From: Piezodorus guildinii
Lineage: Eukaryota; Arthropoda; Insecta; Hemiptera; Pentatomidae
Direction of reading: 5' to 3'
Length of the DNA stretch: 64,000 nt
Assembly: GCA_023052935.1 (NCBI GenBank)
Contig: CM041292.1
Span: 95,215,169 to 95,279,168 of the forward strand
The notes beneath the pieces were generated by a model, which saw nothing but the letters and a program-made list of their open reading frames with translations, did no database searches and had not been told where the DNA came from. How positions within the stretch are numbered: the stretch's first letter is position 1; every line of letters begins with the position of its first letter. Below are positions 26,940-54,871 of the stretch, piece after piece. The position numbers and the translations under genes were made by a program.

Positions 26940-27374
26940 CTTTTTCATGATGCCAGTCTTTCTTTTTGAGAAAGTCGTATATCTTCTTAATTTGTTGTCG
27001 ATATACTCCATTTTAATCTTAACACGACCTTTTGTTTTCTTGCCATTGGATGGCGGCGATCCTTTCTGGGGTGTGGGCGAGAAACCGTCATCGACAATGT
27101 CAGAACCACAATCACCAGACAAACCCATATTTTGCCTACTGTCTTGCTCATAACACACATCGGAAGAGGTTCGTTTCATTCCTCTTTGCATGCCGGCACC
27201 ACATGAATTCGATAAGGACATCGAACCCCTGGAAAGGCCAGAAGTTATAGATGTAGAAGGCCTACTATGAACGGCATTATTATATATTTCTTGGGCTGTT
27301 TCACCGCTCAATAAGGAAATATTGTAGCCCATGCTAAAACGGGAATCTCTTCCCCCTCCTGAAGGGGTATCCAT
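26940..27374 (-). CDS. SRF: Serum response factor, first coding exon (partial gene)
   Basis: SRF is a nuclear MADS-box transcription factor that binds CArG boxes as a dimer and works with MRTF/TCF cofactors; the Drosophila orthologue is blistered. The exon encodes 145 residues from ATG at 27374: an acidic/Ser-rich N-terminus, a KRTSSD stretch, then GKKTKGRVKIKMEYIDNKLR and RYTTFSKRKTGIMKK, the first half of the MADS DNA-binding helix, nearly identical to animal SRF. The exon ends exactly after ...MKK at 26940, followed by the donor GTAACA. The open frame extends a few codons upstream to 27386, but that codon is TTG, so ATG at 27374 (MDTPSGGG) is chosen. Dimerisation and activation exons are not in the window. 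The upstream gap 27375-28000 holds the promoter and 5' UTR. Confidence 0.93.
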
Positions 27375-29180
27375 CACTCGACACAACTATCACTTGTCAA
27401 ATCATCACAGTTTACGTATCACACTAACTTACAGAACACTCACACCATGAGATCCACCATGATCCCGAACGTGCACTGCTCTCCGTAATTTGACCTGTGA
27501 GCCACAACAGCCCGCACAGCGCTAGCGTAGGGGAGGGGGGAAAGTAGTACCTTGTTCAACTTTCATCTTGATTTTTTTTAATTTAACTTCTGTAATCATA
27601 GTTCCAGTGCGGAGAAATATTTTATTTATGCCTCTACAATTCTTCATAACATTAAAAAAATAACATATATTGAAATCGCGGATGAATACCTTATATACTA
27701 AGACATTCTCCCCCCTCTTATTCCATATTTAGAAGTGGATGTTGCCAAATTAGGTAAACTTGGCCTAATAAGGGAAACAAAGATCCACCCTTTCCACCAG
27801 AGATTGCTACTGACTTCATTTCATCCCTGCTTTTTACCCCTTGACTTTATTTTATTAATTTTTACTTAAGTTCATAAATATATGGACCAATTAATATAAC
27901 TATGGAAAAAATTACTGCAGAATAGACAAAATTAATAACAGGAACTCTTCACTTACCAGATATGATCTGTCTAGATGTTCATATTTTTTATCAAAATATA
28001 AACAGCAATTTAAAACATAAGTTAATAATAGTGAAGATTTAAAAATAATAAATTCAGTTATCTTCTATTATATAATTAATTATTATATATAAAAATATAT
28101 CACCAAATATACAAGGATAGTAAAGAAAATCTTTTCAACTAAAATTGTATTCAGATTGTGTTAAAAAGTTGTTGAACTAAGTACATTTTCATACATTTTA
28201 TAATATTTCATTTATTATAACTGAAATACTTAAAATGTTTAATTATTCAAAAATATATTTAATTTTAAGTTCAATAAAAATACAACAGTAACAAATATAT
28301 ATTTACACTGTTCAGAATTCAATATAAAATACAAAGTATAGTATAAAAGAAAAGTGACTTTTCAGATTTGATATGGTAAATAAAATTGTACTTCAACATG
28401 TTAGGATATGTCAATTCAATCAGTAGTTAAAACTGTTATCTATCTGAAATAATCCTAATTGAATGTAGAACTACTAGTGTTACTTCAAAGTAATAACAGT
28501 ACTACTTTTTACTTTTTTTTCAAAATAAAATTTGATCTTTATTAGATATTAGATCGGGCACTAAAGCATATTTCTTAATCTTTACAGAGGAACAGTTATT
28601 ACATGATTAACTGTACCTCTGAGAATAGAAAATAAGTTAGTTAAACGCAAATGTGTGATAATACTGAATGGTAAAAAATGAACAAAGTGTATACTATATC
28701 TCCATGTTACAGATTTAACCTTGTAAATCTTAGAATATTCTTAAATTTGGGCAAAAACTAAATGAAACAAGAGATCAAGTAGGGCAAAGTGTCATTAATC
28801 AACATTCAAGTCTAATCTAAGACTTAATAGACATATAAACCTGTTAAAAAGACTGGAATGCATAATTTTAAATGAAAAGAATGTAAAACTGGAAAGGATT
28901 TTATAATGTAATATATAATAAATACAATTAACAGATATACATAAAACAAAAAATGTAAATAAGAATAATTACAAAGTGTATAATAATCTGATTGGACAGT
29001 CTATGATCAAATCACTTAAGTAATTTAATGAAAAATTTAAATAATATTTTCAGAAAATTCCAAGACTTTAAAGACATATTTTTAAAAAATGTACAATTAA
29101 TCATCAAAAATAAAAGTAAATCATGGTAGAAATTATAATTAGATTGTTATATTGGTACTTTGAGCCATCAATCAATGGCA
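27375..29180. other. Intergenic: SRF 5' flank and EXT2 3' flank
   Basis: Bases 27380-27560 are GC-richer and probably contain the SRF 5' UTR and core promoter. From about 27800 the sequence is AT-rich with stops in all frames. I see no canonical CArG box or TATA element that I would defend. EXT2 transcripts should end somewhere in 29200-29900. Confidence 0.5.
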
Positions 29181-29192
29181 AAAGACGTTTTT

Positions 29193-29548
29193 TCTCTTTT
29201 AATTTTTTTGGAAATTTTTCTTAATATAAACACTTAAAAGAGCACAATTTACTTCCATTTGTCACTTAATTACTTTATTTCATAAGCTTTATCTGTCGAC
29301 GTTTCGGGGCTGTTTCCCCATTTTCAAGACTTATTTTTTTCATTATATAAATGCTTTTTCATATATAACCCATCATTTTATTTCATAGCACACTGCTATT
29401 TGTCCTTATGGGTGTTCATTGGCTCACAGTTGGCTTCACAGCTCACGGGGAACACAGCCCCGAAACGTCGACAGATATGAAAAGCTTATGAAATAAAGTA
29501 ATTAAGTGACAAATGGAAGTCAATGTGTGCTCTTTTAAGTGTTTATAT
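29193..29548. mobile_element. Snap-back element with hammerhead-like relics
   Basis: Inverted arms at 29225-29322 and 29448-29548 match over about 95 bases, sharing AAGAGCACA, CACTTAATTACTTTATTTCA and GTCGACGTTTCGGGGCTGT. A 9-bp GACGTTTTT flanks it at 29184-29192 and 29549-29557 as a possible target duplication. Each arm holds a GCCCC-GAAACGTCG segment typical of the PLE hammerhead. The CUGANGA box is degenerate on the left (TTGAAAA in minus-strand sense) and missing on the right. Same layout as the 31191 element, different subfamily. Confidence 0.6.
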
Positions 29549-29918
29549 GACGTTTTTCCTGTTCTTCCTAAGTTGGAGTACATAAGGACGTCAAGTATCA
29601 ATAAACAGAAAACAAGAACATTACTTGCTTTGAAAATTAAAAACTAAAACTTATAAATAATTATATAGAAGATATAACAAATTTAAATAATTGACTAGCA
29701 CTTTTTAATTTCAGAATTTACAAAAAGCTTTATAAATAACAAAAATATATAAAATCAACCATAAATTTTTAATCAAAAATCTATACTTCAATAGGTACAT
29801 AATTTTTAAAAATTAATTTTGTTTTTACAGCAAACATAGATTGTAAAATAATCATAAATCACTTTAATCAAGGAAAATTAGAATTTTTATACAATAGTAT
29901 TCAATATAATCATAGCAA

Positions 29919-32900
29919 TTAGAGACTTCCTATGTTATTAAATCTTTTTAATTTGTGAGGAAACGTATCCTTATATAGGACGGGATCAGCCCTGAACTCT
30001 ACGGTTCTTAAAGGAACCCGGCCATATACAGCCGCAAACCTATCAATACAATGAGATCGTTCCACCATGTGATTCAGATCTGCACTAAGCATCTCAGTGT
30101 TTGTACACTCTGGGCACTTGAATTTTTTGCGTGGTGTAACCTAGAAACCATATTCATATTATGTTTATTTTTTTTTTTAATACAGACTTTATAAATAGGT
30201 TGCTTTTAAATAACTAATTTCTTTCTCTTAGTTTTTTTTTTTTATTTATACATCACGTAAGCTTTAAAATTTTATTCATAAAAAAAATTATGTTCAAACA
30301 TCTAGGTAAGAAATAAAGTATACCTTAATCGGAGCCTTATTAGTCACATTAGCGACAAGAAAATTCATGGCAATATCCTCACAATTCATATGATCATCCA
30401 CCCATTCTTTAATGTTGCCTGGCATTGATGTTGTGTACATGTAACTCCAATACTGTATACAAAATAATTTTTTATTTTTATTTAATCAACTTCAAATACT
30501 TAAAAGTTTATTTAAAAAAAAAAAAGAACCATCCAAATATCTAAAAATATTTTCATGATGTTAAACATCAAAAATATTTTCTAGAGGGTTTTTTAGAGCA
30601 CAATACTAGTGCCAAAACAAGCCACATAGTTTAACAGAAAAGCCAGTGGTCAGATAAACACGTTATAAGAGGGAAGGGTATTAATACATTTCACAGCGAC
30701 TGATCATTATCTGCAGAAGAAGTAATTTTACCATTTACAAAGCGTGATAGTTATCATCTGATAAAGTATTAATACCTCTTTTTCCCTCATTAGCAACTTC
30801 AGCTCTTGAACATTAAATTTTACATTTTATTGCCATTTTTTAATTTTTACTTTCACTGAAATTTTTAGAGCACATTTTGTCATCAGGGGTTTTTCACTAC
30901 CCAGAAGCAATCAAATGTTACCTCCTTGGAGAATTTGATAAGAAATTAGAAATTTCTGATTTTCTGCACAAATAACATTTCAGTAGTTTTGATAACAATT
31001 CAGAAAATTTTCGGCATAAGAACTATTCAACCAAAAATATCCTCAAGTAATATATATGTATTTTTTTTCCTTCACCCCAACCTCACCTTTGAAGGCTATA
31101 CAGGGGTTTCTCGAGCCAGAGGGTGAGGGCGGGGAATAAATGCTGAGATAAAAGTCCCCCAGCAACGAGAGACGAACTCGTAATTATTTGTGGATGTAAT
31201 TAGTTGACCGTTGAGAATTACTGGAAGGAATTAGTCCGGGTGGCGGTCATTAAATGAAACAACTAAATAGTTTCAACTATTTTATTGTTTGCCAACGTTT
31301 CGACCCCCTTTGTGGGTCATCATCAGGGCGCATGGTGGGAGAATGGAAACTCCATTTCCATTTCCATACTCCCACCATGCGCTCTGATGATGACCCACAA
31401 AGGGGGTCGAAACGTTGGCAAACAATAAAATAGTTGAAACTATTTAGTTGTTTCATTTAATGACCGCCACCCGGACTAATTCCTTCTCGTAATTATTTGG
31501 TTTCAAATTTTTGGTTCTCTGTTGTTAGCTAGACAATGCACATTGAAAGCAATGCGAGCTGACCCTCTCAGCCACCCTGCCCCCAAGTAATAAATTATAT
31601 ATACATTTATATATATATATGAGTATATCAAATATGAGTTCGCACGAAATCAAAGATGATATGTTTACTGATAATTTGTTGGAATCCTCTCCTCCCCCTC
31701 AGAGTAATTCAAAACAGTTACTAATAGTCCTGATGTCACACATTTAATGTGTTAAATAAAAACCTTACTCTTTATTTGTTCAGGACATTTTTTTTAAGAA
31801 ATGAACTAACTCTGTTGTTATAAACTTCTAGTTACTATGTAAGTAAAATATATTACTTTATGATGAAATGCTGCTCCTGTGAGAACCATAGATATCTGAT
31901 TTGTCCACTCTGATTCATACTTCCACCGGTTTGTAGCATTGTCCCAAACATGAACCCTAGAGGGAAAGCCAACGATTCGATCAGGAAATTCCCTCCATAC
32001 CTGGAACATAATTCATGAAAAGATTATTCAACCAAACCAAAAACTCAATCATGATTCCATTCGAAAAACACAAAATTCTGCCTTATACTTTTTATATCTT
32101 CAAAATCAGCTAAGCAGGGTGTTTGCTTCAAAAACCATAAATGTAGTTATAATTAAATTTTACAAAATTCTTTGAAAAATTCACAAAGATGCCAATTTAT
32201 TTTCAAAACTCTGATATGAAAGCAATTTAATAAAAAGAATAAATAAAAAGAACACTTCAAATATTATTTTAAACCATCTCCATACACAAACTGCTTGTAT
32301 TTCAAAGGATAGACCAAAATTGTTAACATTGATTAATGAAGAATGAATTTGTGGAAAATAAAATCTGAAAATTACTTCATAACCAAATTCTAGTTCATCA
32401 GCTGTGAGCATAACAATGTCATCATCAATTGTCAGAATAGCTTCAGTTTCTATTTCCTCATATGGATAAAAACGGTTTGAAAGTTTATTCGCTTTAGTTT
32501 GAATTACTTTCCATGGTTTTGATATTTTTGGCCACAATGATGCTGTAATAAAATTAAATATTTATTAATACAATATCACTGATTATTTACTTATTTTATA
32601 TGTAATAGAACTTACCATGTGGTGGAGATTTCCTTTGATTATTCCATATAACAAGGACCTTTGTAAGACTTGGAACTTTGACAAGCTTCTGTATTAATGA
32701 AAAGAGACTATCCACCCTGTCATAAGTTAATATCACAGCTGTGAAGCCCTGCCATCGTGGCGCAGTAAGTTCCAAAAACAGAGGTGACTTTACTGGCGAC
32801 TGAAATTAAACAGTGTATAATTTACATCTTAGACTCAAACTAATTTATCCTAAAAAATATTTGTTAATATTTTATAATCTAATCCTGAAGGATTGAAAAA

Positions 32901-34274
32901 TATTAAATAAACATATTGCTTTATGTCAACAAATAACGCTATAAGATTAAGAATCCTAACCTTTCTCTTTTTTAATCAAACATAGAAAACTTACTGAATG
33001 TGGTGGATTATTCCAATCTTCGTAAACTCGTGCATACTGAGGATAAACTCTGTCATTCAAAATGTTCAATGCAGTCAATGTTATAGATTCCATTGAAGAA
33101 AAATACATAGAATAAAGCCACTTTCCTTGTGCACTCATTTCCTTTCTTTTCATTGGAGGTATAGCACTAGCAACTTTAAGAATGCTGCTTAAGTCCGCTT
33201 CACTCAGAAGCAATGAGACCCTAATATAGCAAGGAATAAATATATAGTTTATATATTTGAATATACATTTTGCTTATAAGTAATTTATTTAGATGCAGTA
33301 AAAGAAAACATATATTAATCATAAAAATATTGCTCTGGCATAGATGGAATAGAATCTCCCAAAATCAATGTGACAGAAGCGTTCAGTTGTTTTTTACAGC
33401 TTCATACATTAAATAAAGTTTTAAATTATAGTATATCATACCTTTTCCAGTCAATAACATCAGCAAAGGGAAGCACGATTGTATCAGCACTTATGATGGG
33501 AATACATCCTGCAGCTAGAGCATCAAGTAAAGTAGGCTGTCCAAGCCTGGCACCTCTTAGAACCAAACAAAAAACTCCTCTCTATAATGGAAAAAAAGTT
33601 TGGTCAGTATGCATTTTCTTTCTTGGATGGAATTTCTCTTTTCCAACAAAAAAAACAACTCTATAACTATATCTCTAACAAAATAATAATAACAATAACC
33701 AACTATATCAGTTGATTCATGAAAGACTTAGGCCTTCAACATTATCTTGATCCACTAATTACAATCAACTGTGTATCTTCTCTGCCTTCTCATATCTATC
33801 TGGTGCAGGTCTGCTTCCACATCATCAAGCGGTCTCAGGCATGGACTAACTAGCATTTTCCATCACTCTAGCAATAAGTAAAGTAGCCCTCTCAAGCCAA
33901 GCAATTTTTTAAATCTTGAAGAATTTTATACCAGAGTTAACATGCATCTCATTACCTTTCTTCAGGATCTCCATTCTCCTGATTCATTTACAGGTCCTAA
34001 CATCATTCAGAGCACCTTTCTTTCCCACATTTCGATGATTTTTTTCATTTTCTTGAGTCAGCACAAAAGCATTTCTCGCCCAAAGAATAGAGTCACCACC
34101 CCCCACATTCAGTGGTTCTGAATATCCAACATTTAGGTAATGGATGGGCCTCACATACTTCTAATAAGGAAAGGATAATTGCCAAAAAATATCAATAATT
34201 TGGGCAATTAACCATCTAACTACTGACCATGTAATGAAGTACTTGAGTATTACGAGCATCTTCAGCCACCCTTG

Positions 34275-34359
<85 letters not shown>

Positions 34360-37300
34360 TTAGGCTATTAAATGTAACTGATAATATAGATATACAAAAA
34401 TAAAAGTACAAATATACCTAACTAGATAATTTAAAAATTATTCTTAAGTGAACTCTAAATTAATCCATCTTTATTAGTTTTATACCACTGATTTATAACC
34501 AGATCTTCTATTTGCTTTAGAAATAAAAATTAAATATACAACAAAAGAACAAACAACTGAAATATTGGGTTGATGCAAAATTAATGCAGGTTTTTAGTAG
34601 GTATTGTAAATACGCCATATCTTTACTTTAACCATATATATTTAATCAAAATAATTTCCATCTGAATCAATGCACTTTTGCCAACGTTCAACAAGCTTTC
34701 TTATTCCACCAGAAAAAAAATCCGAATCCCTGGACTCAATGAAATCACGAAAAGAATTTTCAATGTCGTCCTGGTTTTGAAAATTTTTCTCCCTCAAAAA
34801 GTTGTCCAGATGCCTGAAAAAGTGGAAGTCTGTAGGAGAGAGGTCAGGTGAATAAGGCGGATGTTGGAGAACTTCGGAGCCCAACTCGTGCAGTCGTCGA
34901 AGCGTTGGTTGTGCAACGTGTGGTCTGGCGTTATCGTGGAGCAGGATCGGCCCCTTCCGATTCATCAATGCTGGGCAAAGACGTTGCAATTTTTGAGTTC
35001 CGAGTTCCGCCCCCATTTCTCGTGTGGTTTTGGTTGGGTCTTCTTCCACTTTTGACCTCAGCTGGTCGTTGTCCAGAGCAAGATGACGGCCCCGACCTTC
35101 CTTGTCTTCGAGGTCGAAATCTCCTCTGCGAAAGTTCTGGAACCAACGCTGCACCATGCACTCATTAATAGCCCCCTGACCCCACACTTCATTAATATTA
35201 CGAGCCGTTTGCGCAGCGCTGCGCCCTAATTTAAATTCGTAAAAATAAATTTGACGAAAATCGCACTTTGACATTTTCGATTCAAGACCTTTGAACACAC
35301 TGAACAAAACGATTTTACTAAACAAATTTATGGTGAAAGAGAGGGTATTAGATAAGGTTTGTTTTGGTATAATAATGATCAATGTTAGGATTAGCTTTGT
35401 TTACACAATTGGAATTAAGATATTGCAATAGAGGAAACCTGCATTAATTTTGCATCAACCCAATAAAAGTTAAGGAAAAAAAAAAATCTGTTTTAACTGT
35501 TAAAAATATACATATGCCTTTTTCAATTGCTAAAATACAATAAAAAAACATGTATTCACTTTTATTATGATTAAACCAAATTGCTATTTTTTTTCAAATT
35601 ATTTTGCTGACAAAAAGTAAAAGCACAGGGGCTGGCTGGAGTGCACAGCTAGTTGGGGATTAACAGTCCTCCGGTTTCCTGAGTTCAGTATACTGCGCAA
35701 ATATACAAAGAACAGTACACGATTCACTTATACTAACACAAGGTCATCTACAATACACACCCTAGGGTCACCTTCCCTAGGAAGTCCCGGATGGGGAAGT
35801 ATGTTAAGAAGCTCTGAGGAGGCAGCCCCTCCACCTGACTCGGGAGCAGTGGGCTAATTACCCGCTCTCCTTAAAATACAATAATTACTAAACCTCAGAT
35901 TCAGAAGAAGCCAGATTGTCTCAAAGTGAAAGACTATGGAACCGCCACAATGACCTAAAATTAGCATATTGCAACATTTTATCCCTCCACAGATAAATAA
36001 AAGTGACTTACCTATTTTTTCTCACTTACATTTTAAATATGATAATATACCTGTAATATGTGAGGGTAATGGTACATTCTGGTTCCATGACATCTAATAC
36101 TTGCATTTGTTACATCATGACATGGCTCTAGGACTAATAATTCATTAGTACTTGATGATAACTGCAACAGTTCTGAATAGTATTCTGGATGAATATTCAG
36201 TTGTGAACTAATAACAAGCCATTTCCTGAAATTATGTTATTATCACTAAATAAATAAGTATACTACAGAAAATTTATAATTTTAAACAGATATATAGAAT
36301 TAATTTACAAAAACGAATCGTATTCCAAAATAAGTTTAAGCTAGCTTCCAATGAAATAACATCTCAAAATGTAAATTAAAGAATAATGGCATTAATTTTA
36401 AACCTAATATTGAAAAAACTTTTTAAAAAATAGTCATTTTACTTAGAACCATTTAAAGATTGAGATTCAGAATAATAGATAACACTCAAGTGACTTAAAA
36501 TAATAAACCTTAGCATTATTAACATGTGAAAATGATAATCTGTCCAATGAGTTGTCTTTTAAATAAATTTAATTGATTCTTTTCAGTTAATTTTTTTTGT
36601 TTTACATATATATTAATAACATTAAGTAAGGAAATGTTTTAGTTTGATTTTGAATAAAGTGTAATTATTCTGGGGGGCGCCAGTAGCATAGTAGCTAGGA
36701 TAACATCCTTCTATGCCCAAGGTCATGGGTTCCAACCCGCAGGTGGCCCTAGGATTTTTTAATGGGTGTAAAAAATGGCACAAACATATTTTTAGTAATT
36801 GCTTTATACCTGGTATATGAAACATCTTTTAATGTACTAGCCACTGGACTGAACACAGGTAATGAAATGTCAAAACCAACTCTATATGACCAGGAGTCAA
36901 AACCAGCTCCAGCTACTATTGCATTTCCAAGTGCCAAGTCAACTACAGTGTTATACTCTGGTGCAGATCCTGGTATCATATTAAAAATAATATGATTTTC
37001 ACCATTGTTCCAACTGAAACAAATTAAAACTTTATACCATCAGCGACTCTTAAATTTACAGAAATCCTAAATATAGAAATTAATTACTGTGGCAATGATG
37101 AAAGAGCTTGGGATGTTTCTTTGGCTCTGAATCTATTTTGATTTAAAGTATCAATTGACACAACAAATAAACATGCTTCAAAAGGATTGGGTGTGTAATA
37201 TTTACTCTCTGTGATGGTTTTTAATAGCTGATAAAATTCTTTTGACATTTGACTCGTGACAGGATTACCTTTTGAATCATAATATTTTAGAAGAGGGTAC

Positions 37301-37605
37301 ACATAAACTAAAATCTTAGAACTGCCTCTATGACCACATTTATAGATATTAAAGCAGTCATAGTAACTACACTTTGGATTTGGACCACTTGAAATAGGAG
37401 AATCTAGAGGCAAGGTAACCTCCGGGATGTTATCTAAATTCTTAAGATTAAGACATTCATAATTATTTTCTGATGAATAAATAGATCCTGGTAAAAAGTT
37501 TAAAAGTCCTACCAATACAATTAAAATGGAAACAAGCAATACTAAAAATAACAAAATAAAAAACCGTTTGTAGCTATAAAAACCCGGCACAGCTTTAAAA
37601 GCCAT
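29919..37605 (-). CDS. EXT2: Exostosin-2 (heparan sulfate co-polymerase), 10 exons
   Basis: EXT2 pairs with EXT1 in the Golgi to elongate heparan sulfate with alternating GlcA and GlcNAc; the fly orthologue is sister of tout-velu. Exons: 37088-37605, 36810-37013, 36051-36225, 33442-33581, 32995-33220, 32616-32799, 32376-32542, 31857-32000, 30324-30452 and 29919-30140. All introns are GT-AG and the joined length is 2109 bases (702 aa; human about 718). Residues about 14-36 are a type II membrane anchor. The GT47 exostosin domain follows ([14 protein letters not shown], then [20 protein letters not shown], then [20 protein letters not shown]). The GT64 domain has [16 protein letters not shown], the metal-binding IDDDIV and [14 protein letters not shown]. 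The C-terminus ends in FNNIGSL. ATG at 37605 is the only good start. It is divergent from CDK8. Introns carry a mariner, SINEs, LINE pieces and a PLE snap-back element. Confidence 0.95.
31291..31329 (-). ncRNA. Hammerhead-ribozyme-like motif
   Basis: Minus-strand order: GCC (stem I), CTGATGA, stem II TGACCC-ACAAA-GGGGGTC, GAAA, palindromic ACGT stem III, GTT cleavage triplet, GGC (stem I partner). All invariant hammerhead core bases are present. Confidence 0.7.
31381..31419 (+). ncRNA. Hammerhead-ribozyme-like motif, opposite arm
   Basis: Inverse copy of the motif at 31291-31329. The core is intact (CTGATGA at 31384, then GAAACGTT). Stem I changes from GCC to GCT, which still pairs with GGC through one G-U. 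Confidence 0.65.
33780..34035 (-). pseudogene. LINE ORF2 C-terminal fragment in EXT2 intron 3
   Basis: On the minus strand the frame reads [17 protein letters not shown] and later [15 protein letters not shown]. This follows the LINE C-terminal pattern (LR.I.GP..E.GEWR..., then DDVE.DL). Several stops and frame shifts. The copy at 57180-57440 is from a similar family. Confidence 0.55.
34277..34360. repeat. (TA)n microsatellite
   Basis: About 84 bases of nearly pure TA repeat in EXT2 intron 3. Confidence 0.95.
34565..35463 (-). mobile_element. mariner element with internal deletion
   Basis: Perfect terminal inverted repeats of at least 29 bases: TTGGGTTGATGCAAAATTAA... at 34565 and its complement ending at 35463. 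TA target dinucleotides flank both ends. Total length is 899 bp, against about 1.3 kb for a full mariner. The protein relationship points to the human SETMAR/Hsmar1-type branch (irritans-like). The missing part lies inside the transposase frame. Confidence 0.9.
34642..35274 (-). CDS. mariner transposase with in-frame internal deletion
   Basis: From ATG at 35274 ([20 protein letters not shown]) the frame stays open for 210 codons; mariner transposases are usually about 345. The N-terminal paired-type helix-turn-helix region is present ([17 protein letters not shown], then [15 protein letters not shown]), ending at [10 protein letters not shown]. It then jumps to [16 protein letters not shown]. 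The roughly 100-130 missing residues include the second DNA-binding helix region and the first catalytic Asp. The second and third Asp remain, in LLHDNARPH and SPTDFHFF, with 34 residues between them (the D34D spacing). The C-terminus [13 protein letters not shown] is intact. It should bind ends or dimerise but not cut. The frame is open further upstream, but without an ATG. Confidence 0.85.
   Translation of the reverse strand: MSKCDFRQIYFYEFKLGRSAAQTARNINEVWGQGAINECMVQRWFQNFRRGDFDLEDKEGRGRHLALDNDQLRSKVEEDPTKTTREMGAELGTQKLQRLCPALMNRKGPILLHDNARPHVAQPTLRRLHELGSEVLQHPPYSPDLSPTDFHFFRHLDNFLREKNFQNQDDIENSFRDFIESRDSDFFSGGIRKLVERWQKCIDSDGNYFD
35630..35990 (+). repeat. Probable LINE 5' fragment in EXT2 intron 3
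   Basis: Moderately GC-rich stretch between the mariner and EXT2 exon 3. Around 35900-35985 the plus strand reads [20 protein letters not shown], then YCNILSLHR, which looks like the start of a LINE endonuclease ORF (A.WNVRSL-like). Upstream text resembles a LINE untranslated leader. Weak evidence. Confidence 0.35.
36675..36749 (+). repeat. tRNA-derived SINE head in EXT2 intron 2
   Basis: A 75-base tRNA-like unit: GGGCGCC acceptor strand, A-box-like TAGCATAGTAGCTAGGAT, ATCCTTCTAT anticodon region, B-box region GGGTTCCAACCC and a GGTGGCCC 3' strand. The CTTCTA loop recalls tRNA-Arg(TCT), but the stems are imperfect. Same family as 2949-3027. Confidence 0.6.
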
Positions 37606-38435
37606 TGTTTAAGAAAAATCTTATAGAATATATTTTAATAAACGCATTTTATTTAAGCATTTTTTCGATCGAACACAACAAAAAACAAAAATCTTCATTT
37701 GACAGTTTATGTAACCTTCGAATGGTTATCAATTATAATTTTTCCAAAGAAGTACCCTTTACCCAGGTAAGATCTTATGGTTGTAGTAAAAGTTGAATCT
37801 GGTTTATACTCAAAGGCCGGACCAACAATCAACTTCTTTAAAGTAGATTCATTGAAATGACAGCTGCACATGCAAAATGAACTTCATATTATAAAAGTTT
37901 CCTTTTTATTAATGAATAATGTAGCAAGGTAATGGCTCATACCAGAATGTACTTTCAGCTGAACTCAATTGATAAAAATACTTATTGAATCTGGTATTGT
38001 TTAACTTTAGAAATTCTTTTCAATGAATCTAACTGTATTGTTAGCTCTTTTTTCTAAAATACTATTTATTAGCTATTAACAGAAATAAAAACATTAGTTC
38101 AAAATTATTATTGTATTTACCATAACAGAACTCAAAGAAACTGACATAAATTATTGTTGGAATCTTTTTGGAGGCTTAATGATTTAGTCTTGGTATAATC
38201 ACTAGTTATAGACCTAAAATCATTTCAAATTTTATTCTAAAGACTTAATTTGGAAAAATATTCATCAAATGACCGATAAGTAGCAACTATCGATTTATCA
38301 GATTTGAATTAGTGCCAAAGCTTGTAGCTAATGTAGATGCTAATATGAAACCTTCCGAGTGTTGGTGATTACGTGAAGCGTATCTGTCCTTTATTTCCCG
38401 GCACTAATGTTTGCGAATCATTTTTATATTCCGAA
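37606..38435. promoter_or_regulatory. Shared EXT2-CDK8 divergent promoter region
   Basis: The two start codons are 830 bases apart and point away from each other, so this interval must carry both 5' UTRs and core promoters. It is AT-rich. I see no convincing TATA box or initiator. An in-frame ATG at 38373 would add 21 residues to CDK8 but is not conserved in the family. Confidence 0.6.

Positions 38436-54871
<16,436 letters not shown>

Larger units (their letters stand above)
31191..31485 (-). mobile_element. Mini Penelope-derived snap-back element with 14-bp TSD
   Basis: A 295-bp insertion flanked by the perfect direct repeat CTCGTAATTATTTG (31177-31190 and 31486-31499). Two inverted arms, about 31223-31370 and 31376-31485, are almost perfect complements and meet in a short AT-poor loop. 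Each arm contains a full hammerhead-like core. The minus-strand 3' end (TTACATCCA) is the same terminus as that of the large PLE at 59281-63471, and the arm sequence GGAATTAGTCCGGGTGGCGG is shared. There is no coding sequence, so it must have moved using enzymes of a full-length element. Confidence 0.85.
31060..31590 (-). repeat. tRNA-derived SINE interrupted by a snap-back element
   Basis: On the minus strand from 31590 the sequence GGCAGGGTGGCTGAGAGGGT, then CAGCTCGCATTGC, resembles the 5' half of a class-II (Ser/Leu-like) tRNA with an A box. A GAGTTCGTCTCTCG B-box-like segment follows after the insertion, and the body continues to about 31060 (GAGAAACCCCTGTATAG). The PLE-derived insert at 31191-31485 splits it, with the duplicated target on both sides. 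Confidence 0.5.

Noticed and set aside
27375..27386. Four-codon upstream extension of the SRF frame
   Set aside because: Its first codon is TTG, and the first ATG is at 27374.
34848..35168. Plus-strand open frames inside the mariner
   Set aside because: They are reverse-strand shadows of the transposase frame and match no protein family.
38373..38435. In-frame upstream ATG that would extend CDK8 by 21 residues
   Set aside because: The family begins at the MDFDFKVK position; the extension has no counterpart that I know of and is probably 5' UTR.
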